A stretch of DNA of 7,147 bases from Nitrosopumilaceae archaeon (lineage in GTDB: Archaea; Thermoproteota; Nitrososphaeria; Nitrososphaerales; Nitrosopumilaceae), in NCBI GenBank assembly GCA_020027255.1, contig JAHRAP010000065.1:1-7147 (forward strand), given 5' to 3'. The notes under the pieces are model-generated. The model worked only from the letters and a program-made list of their open reading frames with translations, was not told the DNA's origin and did not search any database. A program made the position numbers and the translations under genes. This document shows, in pieces, positions 1-4,927 of this stretch (its first letter is position 1; the number at the start of each line of letters is the position of its first letter).

Positions 1-259
1 ATTCTACCATACCAATGAATATGAACACTTTGGACTGAAGAGCTGGGTTCTCGCTAATTACAGCTAAACCTGCAGAACCGACATATCCTAGCCCAATACC
101 AGCACCACCAGCTGCTAGACCGAAAGCTAACCCAGCACCGAGTAATTTTGCACCAGCATCATTGTTAGCATCTTTGGTAGATTCTTCACCATACACAGTA
201 GTGGTACCCATTACGGACACAGCAAACATCATAAAAAGCAGAAGTACTAAATATTTCAT
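1..259 (-). CDS. atpK: A-type ATP synthase subunit K (proteolipid, c-ring), 3' end cut off by window edge
   Basis: Proteolipid that forms the rotating ion-carrying ring of the membrane Ao sector. Only 86 complete codons are present. The start is ATG at 259-257, the only sensible start before a hydrophobic leader. Residues 1-24 look like a cleavable signal peptide (basic K2, hydrophobic core LVLLLFMMFAV, small residues before about residue 25). A short polar stretch (25-37, EESTKDANNDAGA) follows, then a glycine-rich first membrane helix (about 38-66, with GLAAGGAGIGLGYVG), the polar loop SENPALQ and the start of the second helix (FIFIGMVE). E86, the last complete codon, sits where the family has its ion-binding carboxylate. 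Ion specificity cannot be judged because helix 2 is cut. The gene follows the E-A-B-D cluster on the same strand but has its own promoter-like box, which would suit the high ring copy number. Confidence 0.93.
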   Translation of the reverse strand, partial: MKYLVLLLFMMFAVSVMGTTTVYGEESTKDANNDAGAKLLGAGLAFGLAAGGAGIGLGYVGSAGLAVISENPALQSKVFIFIGMVE

Positions 260-285
260 TATTGTATTGTTAATTTATTATTCCA

Positions 286-293
286 TATTTAAA
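286..293 (-). promoter_or_regulatory. TATA-box-like promoter of subunit K, nearly leaderless
   Basis: On the minus strand the box reads TTTAAATA, centred about 30 bases before the K start codon. With the usual archaeal spacing of about 26-27 bases from box centre to start site, transcription would begin near 263, leaving a leader of about 4 bases. No Shine-Dalgarno-like motif precedes the K ATG, which fits a nearly leaderless mRNA. The placement is inferred from spacing and base composition only; the region is AT-rich, so a chance match is possible. Confidence 0.5.
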
Positions 294-319
294 TCATAAG
301 GCGATTTAATGATTTAAAT
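287..319. repeat. Perfect 11-bp inverted repeat over the K promoter
   Basis: ATTTAAATCAT at 287-297 is exactly the reverse complement of ATGATTTAAAT at 309-319, with an 11-base spacer. Each arm also contains the self-complementary octamer ATTTAAAT. The K-proximal arm overlaps the proposed TATA box and the other arm overlaps the stop codon of the 42-residue gene. It could be an operator for a dimeric regulator, or an RNA hairpin between the two genes. No oligo-T run follows it on the minus strand, so it does not look like a classical terminator. Function is inferred only from symmetry and position. Confidence 0.5.
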
Positions 320-442
320 CTGCGCTGTCTTTTTCTTAAATTCTTCTAATGTTTTCTTAATTTTTGACGTATAATTGTTATGATGGTTTTCTAACACGGC
401 AATAGACTTTTGCAATAGATTTTCAATTTTTTCTTGTGTCAT
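314..442 (-). CDS. Small 42-residue helical protein of unknown function, coupled to subunit D
   Basis: The start ATG (442-440) overlaps the TGA stop of subunit D (441-439) in an ATGA junction, a classical sign of translational coupling, and the frame ends with TAA at 316-314. I do not recognise a family. The product has eight Lys and five Glu and no Gly, Pro, Cys, Trp, Asp or Arg. It looks like two short amphipathic helices: hydrophobic residues I6, L10, I14, L17 and then I28, L32, F35, I42 fall at 3-4 residue spacing, around a polar Asn/His-rich break at residues 19-24. No signal peptide or membrane segment is visible. Its place between D and K, together with the absence of an H(G) stalk gene here, raises the possibility of a small stalk or assembly subunit. 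At 42 residues it is much shorter than the usual coiled-coil H subunit of about 100. That role is speculation; that it is a real gene is moderately well supported. Confidence 0.68.
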   Translation of the reverse strand: MTQEKIENLLQKSIAVLENHHNNYTSKIKKTLEEFKKKTAQI

Positions 443-1071
443 TTTCTCTTTTCAATAGCAGCTTTCACTTTTTTTAACCTTGCGAATTCTTCTCGTTCTC
501 TTTCTTCCAAAGTGGCCAAAATAAACCTTATTTTATGGTTATATTGCGGAATGATTATATTTTCTAATGCGTTTAACAATTTCTGTGTTTTTTCAAGAGC
601 TTTGGCTAGGCTCAATATAGAATTTTCATATTCTGCAGCTTTACATATATTTGGCAATATATTTTTAATTTGTTTAGTTGCTCGATCAACTGATGTATTT
701 GTGTCTATAAATCCATACGGTGTAGACTTGTAATCGTTTTCCATAATTTGAAGAGTTGGAATTGTTACGTCTACAATTCTTTTAACATCAACGTCTACTT
801 CTACTGCAGCTGGAGTAGACTTGGCGATTGAATCTATAATATTAGTACCAAGTGACAGATACGCATCGTTTACTGATTTGTATATGTCTTGCAATGGATT
901 CCATATATTGTTGCGTGCTTGGGTAGCTTCTGAAATCATCTCTTCTATATTTTTTAAGAGAACTTTACGTTTGTCGTCAAGAATTTTCTGGACCATAATA
1001 GCAATTTGGCTAGATCTCTTGTATTTGAGAAGTTCTATTTTTGTTGCAGAAACACTTTGAGCAAATGACAT
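439..1071 (-). CDS. atpD: A-type ATP synthase subunit D (central rotor shaft)
   Basis: Central-stalk subunit that turns inside the A3B3 head and links it to the proteolipid ring, through subunits C and F in known enzymes. The 210 residues are normal for the family. The N-terminal helix carries the typical pattern ATKIELLKYKRSSQIA (residues 9-24) followed by ILDDKR. The C-terminal helix carries the matching half of the coiled coil: LEKTQKLLNALENIIIPQY (159-177), then IRFILATLEEREREEFARLKKVK (181 to 203, in part). A less conserved middle part lies between them. The ATG at 1071-1069 is one base after the TAA of subunit B (TAAAATG). No Shine-Dalgarno motif is visible before it, so translation probably depends on coupling to B. 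The stop overlaps the start of the 42-residue gene downstream. Confidence 0.96.
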   Translation of the reverse strand: MSFAQSVSATKIELLKYKRSSQIAIMVQKILDDKRKVLLKNIEEMISEATQARNNIWNPLQDIYKSVNDAYLSLGTNIIDSIAKSTPAAVEVDVDVKRIVDVTIPTLQIMENDYKSTPYGFIDTNTSVDRATKQIKNILPNICKAAEYENSILSLAKALEKTQKLLNALENIIIPQYNHKIRFILATLEEREREEFARLKKVKAAIEKRK

Positions 1072-1072
1072 T

Positions 1073-2458
1073 TTATTTTGTTGATTTATAATACATGGAA
1101 ATAAATTTATCTTTAACTTTTGTTAATTCGTTTTTTGGTAATAGTGAAGCTGATTTCCATTGTAGTAGAAGTGTTTCATCAATAGATCTATTTTCATCTA
1201 CAGCTTGCGTTAAAAATTCTTTTTCAAATGCATCACCAAAATCAAGATATTTTAGATCTATATCTGTCAGTCCAGCCTTGCCCACTATTCCTACAAGAGC
1301 GCGTACTTCTTGCGCTCGTGAATATGCATCATAATTTTGGTTTGATATTTCTTGATGGTCTGCCCTAGTTCTGCCTTCACCGATACCATCTTTCATGATT
1401 CGACTCAGGCTCATCAAAATATTTACTGGTGGATAGACTCCCTGTCTAAATAAATCTCGTCCTAAAACAATTTGTCCTTCTGTGATATATCCAGTTAGGT
1501 CTGGTATTGGGTGAGTTATATCGTCTGAAGGCATAGATAAAATAGGCATTTGTGTCACACTGCCATTTTTACCTCCTAGTCTACCAGCTCTTTCATATAT
1601 TGTAGAAAGATCTGTGTATAGATATCCAGGGTATCCTTTTCTACCAGGAACTTCTTCACGAGCAGCGCTTATTTCTCTCAACGCTTCAGCATAATTGGTC
1701 ATATCTGTAAGTATAACTAGCACATGCATGCCTACATCATAAGCTAAATATTCTGCAACAGTCAAGGCAACACGAGGAGTGATAATTCTCTCAATTGCGG
1801 GATCGTCAGCCAGATTAAGAAATAACACACTTCTTTTAAGCGCACCTGATTCTTCCAAACTACGTCTAAAATATTCAGATTCGCTATATTGCACTCCAAT
1901 TGCAGCAAACACAACAGCAAATTCATCATTGGTACCCACCACAGATGCTTGCCTTGCAATTTGCGCAGCAAGTACATTATGAGACATGCCAGAACCTGAA
2001 AATATTGGAAGTTTTTGTCCACGTACTAATGTCAACATACCGTCTATAACAGATACTCCTGTTTGTATGAAATCTCTGGGATATTCGCGTTGTTCTGGAT
2101 TCATTGGAGATCCATTTATGTCTAAGAACTTTTCAGCTATTGGATCAGGTAACCCATCTTTCGGCCTTCCAAGGCCATCAAATATTCGGCCTAAAACTTG
2201 TTCAGAAACAGGCATTTCCATAACTTTACCAACGAATTTAGCATTAGTTTGGGATATAGATAATCCGGTCGTACCTTCAAAAACTTGTACTACAGCTTTG
2301 CCATTTCCAACTTCGAGTACTTTGCCTAATCTTTTTTCTCCGTATGTTGTTTGTATTTCAACTAATTCATCAAAAGCTGCGTTGTCTACATCATCTACTA
2401 CTACTAACGGGCCTTTAATTTCTGCAATTTTGCTATATTGAATTCCACTTTTTGCCAT
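1073..2458 (-). CDS. atpB: A-type ATP synthase subunit B (non-catalytic head subunit)
   Basis: Non-catalytic nucleotide-binding subunit that alternates with A in the cytoplasmic A3B3 hexamer. Its 461 residues are normal for the family. An N-terminal beta-barrel (about 1-75) with the EGTTGLS loop (61-67) is followed by the nucleotide-fold domain. The P-loop position reads GSGMSHN (155-161) and lacks the GKT of a working Walker A, as expected for B. Further family marks are LADDPAIERIITPR (216-229), TDMTNYAEALREIS (251-264), YPGYLYTDLSTIYERAG (276-292) and the alpha/beta ATPase signature PPVNILMSLS (343-352), which runs into SRIMKDGIGEGRTRADH. The ATG directly abuts the TAA of subunit A (TAAATG, zero spacing), and a GTGA motif 8 bases upstream of the ATG could act as a weak Shine-Dalgarno. 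Confidence 0.98.
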   Translation of the reverse strand: MAKSGIQYSKIAEIKGPLVVVDDVDNAAFDELVEIQTTYGEKRLGKVLEVGNGKAVVQVFEGTTGLSISQTNAKFVGKVMEMPVSEQVLGRIFDGLGRPKDGLPDPIAEKFLDINGSPMNPEQREYPRDFIQTGVSVIDGMLTLVRGQKLPIFSGSGMSHNVLAAQIARQASVVGTNDEFAVVFAAIGVQYSESEYFRRSLEESGALKRSVLFLNLADDPAIERIITPRVALTVAEYLAYDVGMHVLVILTDMTNYAEALREISAAREEVPGRKGYPGYLYTDLSTIYERAGRLGGKNGSVTQMPILSMPSDDITHPIPDLTGYITEGQIVLGRDLFRQGVYPPVNILMSLSRIMKDGIGEGRTRADHQEISNQNYDAYSRAQEVRALVGIVGKAGLTDIDLKYLDFGDAFEKEFLTQAVDENRSIDETLLLQWKSASLLPKNELTKVKDKFISMYYKSTK

Positions 2459-2472
2459 TTATTGGTTCACAC
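2456..2472 (-). promoter_or_regulatory. A/B junction: stop-start TAAATG with upstream GTGTGAA
   Basis: On the minus strand the end of subunit A reads GTGTGAA, four bases, TAA, then the ATG of subunit B with no gap. The GTGA within the motif matches part of the sequence complementary to the archaeal 16S rRNA tail (GGAGGTGA type) and lies 8 bases from the ATG, a workable Shine-Dalgarno distance. The same arrangement occurs at the E/A junction. The ribosome-binding role is inferred. Confidence 0.45.
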
Positions 2473-4231
2473 TCTTGATATTTTTAAATTGTTCATTAAT
2501 CTCAGTGTTTAATTGTTCTAGTTTATCGATCTGATCATCAGTTACTTCCATCCTTGCTTTAAGTAGAGTTCCTATTATAGGCATAGATCTAATATCATTG
2601 ATAGAAGCTCCATCTTTAATAGCATTTATACCAGAGTGATAAAATATTGTTAATAATTCTAATAGTTTAAATTGTTTAGTAGGACTACAGTATGTGTCTA
2701 CGTCATCAAAAGAGTTTTGTTGCAGGATACCAATTTTGATCATTCTTGCAACTTCCAAAATTAATTTTTCTTCTTCTGGCAATGCTTCAGGTCCTAATAA
2801 TCTAACAATTTCTTTTAATGTATCTTCGCGTTGTAATATTCCATATATTTCTCCGCGTATTTTGAACCAATCATGGTTAACGTTTTTGCTCCACCATTTT
2901 GCAATATCATTTAAGTATCCAGAATAACTACTCATCCAGTTTATAGATGGGTAATGCCTTGAATATGCCAATTTAGCATCTAAAGCCCAAAATGTTTTTA
3001 TGAATCTCATTGTATGCGTGGTTACAGGTTCTGTGAAGTCGCCTCCTGATGGAGAGACAGCTCCAACTAAGCTTACAGATCCATCACGATCTGGAGAACC
3101 ATTTGCTTTAACTCTACCAGCTCGTTCATAAAATTCTGCTAATCTTGAAGCTAAATATGATGGGTATCCCTCTTCAGCAGGCATTTCTTCTAATCTACCA
3201 CTCATTTCTCTAAGAGCTTCTGCCCATCTGCTGGTAGAATCAGCTACAAGTACTACATCATTACCCATATCTCTATAGTATTCTGCTATAGTAACACCAG
3301 TATAGATACTAGCCTCACGTGCAGCTACAGGCATATTACTTGTGTTAGCAACAAGTACCGTTCTATCCATCAATGGTTTTCCACTACGAGGATCTTTTAA
3401 TTCAGGGAATTCTACCAATACTTCTGTCATTTCATTTCCACGTTCTCCGCACCCTATGTATACTACGACTTGCGAATCTGCCCATTTAGCTATTTGGTGT
3501 AAAGTGACTGTTTTTCCAGTGCCAAAAGCACCAGGAATAGATCCTGTACCACCTTTTGCTAGTGGAAAAAATGTATCGATTACTCGTTGGCCTGTCAATA
3601 AAGGCACTGTTGGATCATATCTTTTTTGATAGGGTCTAGGTTGTCTAACAGGCCATTTATGGTACATCTTGATATTGTCAGATTGACCATTTTTATCCAC
3701 AGATGCTATTTCAGTCTCTATATCATATTTTCCTTCTTTAACAATATTAGTAATTTTTCCTCCAGAATGATCTGGAGCTAACATAATACCATGTTCAATT
3801 AATTCTGTTTCGCGCACAGTTCCTAAAATAGATCCTGGAGAAACTTCATCCCCAACATTAATTTTTGGTACGAATGTATATTTTTTACTCATATCTACAG
3901 GCGAAGTTACAATACCACGTCCGATAAATGAACCAGACTTTTTAGATAATTCTTTCAACGGTCTTTGTATACCGTCATAGATTTGGCCTATTATTCCAGG
4001 TCCAAGAAATACACTGAGCGGATTACCTGTTCCGACTACAGATTCTCCAGGTTTAAGCCCACTTGTGGATTCATAAACTTGAATAAAAGCTACATCACCT
4101 GTTAGTCTGATCACTTCTCCAATTAGTTTAGATTCACCCACAGAAACTGTTTCGTACATTTTCGCGTCTAACATGCCATCAGCTTTTACTGCAGGCCCAC
4201 TAACCCAAATTATTCTACCTTTAGCAACCAT
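2459..4231 (-). CDS. atpA: A-type ATP synthase subunit A (catalytic head subunit)
   Basis: Catalytic subunit of the A1 head, making ATP from ADP and phosphate as the shaft turns (EC 7.1.2.2 family). At 590 residues it has the normal length for A subunits without an intein. Domains in order: N-terminal beta-barrel (about 1-70, with ESTSGLKPGE at 54-63); the extra bulge region special to A/V-type A subunits (about 110-200); the nucleotide domain with Walker A GAFGTGKT (234-241); catalytic-glutamate motif CGERGNE (261-267); Walker B VVLVADSTSRW (326-336); EEMPAEEGYPSYLASRLAEFYERAGR (348 to 373, in part); the signature PSINWMSSYS (428-437); and a helical C-terminal domain. Walker A has Ala and Thr where many homologues have Pro and Ser (GPFGSGKT), which still fits GxxxxGKT. 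The ATG abuts the TAA of subunit E. The gene is intact. Confidence 0.99.
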   Translation of the reverse strand: MVAKGRIIWVSGPAVKADGMLDAKMYETVSVGESKLIGEVIRLTGDVAFIQVYESTSGLKPGESVVGTGNPLSVFLGPGIIGQIYDGIQRPLKELSKKSGSFIGRGIVTSPVDMSKKYTFVPKINVGDEVSPGSILGTVRETELIEHGIMLAPDHSGGKITNIVKEGKYDIETEIASVDKNGQSDNIKMYHKWPVRQPRPYQKRYDPTVPLLTGQRVIDTFFPLAKGGTGSIPGAFGTGKTVTLHQIAKWADSQVVVYIGCGERGNEMTEVLVEFPELKDPRSGKPLMDRTVLVANTSNMPVAAREASIYTGVTIAEYYRDMGNDVVLVADSTSRWAEALREMSGRLEEMPAEEGYPSYLASRLAEFYERAGRVKANGSPDRDGSVSLVGAVSPSGGDFTEPVTTHTMRFIKTFWALDAKLAYSRHYPSINWMSSYSGYLNDIAKWWSKNVNHDWFKIRGEIYGILQREDTLKEIVRLLGPEALPEEEKLILEVARMIKIGILQQNSFDDVDTYCSPTKQFKLLELLTIFYHSGINAIKDGASINDIRSMPIIGTLLKARMEVTDDQIDKLEQLNTEINEQFKNIKSVNQ

Positions 4232-4245
4232 TTAATTATTCACAC
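4229..4245 (-). promoter_or_regulatory. E/A junction: stop-start TAAATG with upstream GTGTGAA
   Basis: On the minus strand the end of subunit E reads GTGTGAA, four bases, TAA, then the ATG of subunit A with no gap. The spacing is identical to that at the A/B junction. Here the motif is preceded by a further G, giving GGTGTGA, which has a GGTG match to the expected anti-Shine-Dalgarno complement. It is likely a weak ribosome-binding site that, with the abutting stop and start codons, supports balanced production of the head subunits. Function is inferred from position. Confidence 0.45.
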
Positions 4246-4828
4246 CGAATTTTGTTGCAATTTCTTTCCTTATTAAAGGCTTCATGTTCGCAAGTCTAGC
4301 ATCTATCGTATTATCTAACATCATAGTGCCATTCTTTGATCTTACTTTAATCCCGCCTAAACATGTTATTCGTTCTGATGATAATTTTACTGTTGTGAAT
4401 TTATTCAAAGCGGATTCAATAATTTTTTCGTCTTTATTAGTTATAGAAACTTCTATATCTGAAGTTCCGAGTATTTTGATTGATTCTTCTATTAATGAGG
4501 ATAGAAATTTAGAATATGCATTTGTTCTGGTCATATTTTCAAGTTTTGATATAACTTTAGAAAATACTTTTTCAATATATTCTTCCAACATTGCAAGTTG
4601 TTTATTTCTAGATTCTAATTCTGCACTTCCAAGTATTTGTTTAGTTATTTTATCTGATTCTTTTTTGCCATCGTTGATTATTTTGTCATATTCATTTTCA
4701 AGTGAATCGTAAGATTTCAACAGTACTTTTTTTGATTCATTTAAAGTATATTTCAGATCAGACGTTAGCTCTGATTCAGATTGAGTTATGATTGTATCTA
4801 ATAGATTTTCTAATTTATTAAGTTCCAT
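4232..4828 (-). CDS. atpE: A-type ATP synthase subunit E (peripheral stalk)
   Basis: Peripheral-stalk subunit that holds the A3B3 head still; in studied enzymes it pairs with the coiled-coil subunit H (G). The 198 residues match the family length. The N-terminal half (about 1-95) is a long charged helix with no glycine or proline except G54 and G67, as expected for the stalk coiled coil. The C-terminal globular domain ends in the family motif GGIKVRSKNGTMMLDNTIDARL (158 to 179, in part), with the conserved GG, NT and Arg178. The start ATG (4828-4826) is followed at once by a good amphipathic helix. An in-frame TAA lies immediately upstream, so no longer start exists. First gene of the minus-strand cluster, it ends with TAA directly before the A start codon. 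Confidence 0.95.
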   Translation of the reverse strand: MELNKLENLLDTIITQSESELTSDLKYTLNESKKVLLKSYDSLENEYDKIINDGKKESDKITKQILGSAELESRNKQLAMLEEYIEKVFSKVISKLENMTRTNAYSKFLSSLIEESIKILGTSDIEVSITNKDEKIIESALNKFTTVKLSSERITCLGGIKVRSKNGTMMLDNTIDARLANMKPLIRKEIATKFGVNN

Positions 4829-4846
4829 TTAAGCCGTTTTGTTTTG

Positions 4847-4854
4847 ATTTATAA
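4847..4854 (-). promoter_or_regulatory. TATA-box-like promoter of the E-A-B-D cluster
   Basis: TTATAAAT on the minus strand, with an A-rich stretch just upstream, is centred about 22-23 bases before the subunit E ATG. That would place transcription initiation at or a few bases from the start codon, a leaderless arrangement common in archaea. No Shine-Dalgarno-like motif precedes the ATG, which agrees. The distance is slightly shorter than the usual 26-27. An alternative box, CTATAAAA at 4921-4914, would instead give a leader of about 60 bases. Confidence 0.42.
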
Positions 4855-4899
4855 CTGATTTTAATGTTTTGGATAGTTAGGTAATTAACTTAGAAAGAC

Positions 4900-4909
4900 T
4901 TATTTTTTT
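4900..4909 (+). promoter_or_regulatory. Possible TATA-like element of subunit I
   Basis: TTATTTTTTT, preceded by purine-rich GAAAGAC, is centred about 24 bases before the GTG start at 4928, the distance expected for a leaderless archaeal transcript. It is a weak match in an AT-rich spacer. It supports, but does not prove, the choice of GTG 4928 as start; nothing comparable was seen placed for a transcript starting at ATG 5114. Confidence 0.3.
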
Positions 4910-4914
4910 GAATT

Positions 4915-4926
4915 TTATAGCTATAA
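4915..4926. repeat. 12-bp perfect palindrome next to the subunit I start
   Basis: TTATAGCTATAA is a perfect palindrome ending one base before the GTG start codon of subunit I. It contains a TATA-like element readable on either strand. It may be a regulator site for the divergent promoter, an alternative box for subunit E, or chance in an AT-rich spacer. Confidence 0.35.
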
Positions 4927-4927
4927 T

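Noticed and set aside
1976..1996. Loss of Walker A in subunit B as a damaging mutation
   Set aside because: The non-catalytic B subunit normally lacks the GKT of the P-loop, so this is the expected family state.
1762..2022. Minus-strand 86-codon frame inside subunit B
   Set aside because: It is an alternative frame of subunit B on the same strand; B is continuous and well conserved through this stretch, so it is not a frameshift remnant.
434..2441. Plus-strand open frames (434-733, 821-1060, 1095-1334, 1779-1982, 1986-2441) opposite D and B
   Set aside because: Each lies inside a well-recognised gene on the other strand, shows no family resemblance and has no promoter or operon context.
2459..4231. 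Intein in subunit A
   Set aside because: Some A subunits carry an intein at the P-loop, but this one is 590 residues with an uninterrupted GAFGTGKT.
2694..4712. Plus-strand open frames (2694-2927, 3342-3629, 4284-4712) opposite A and E
   Set aside because: They are antisense shadows of conserved subunits A and E, with composition expected from reverse reading of those genes.
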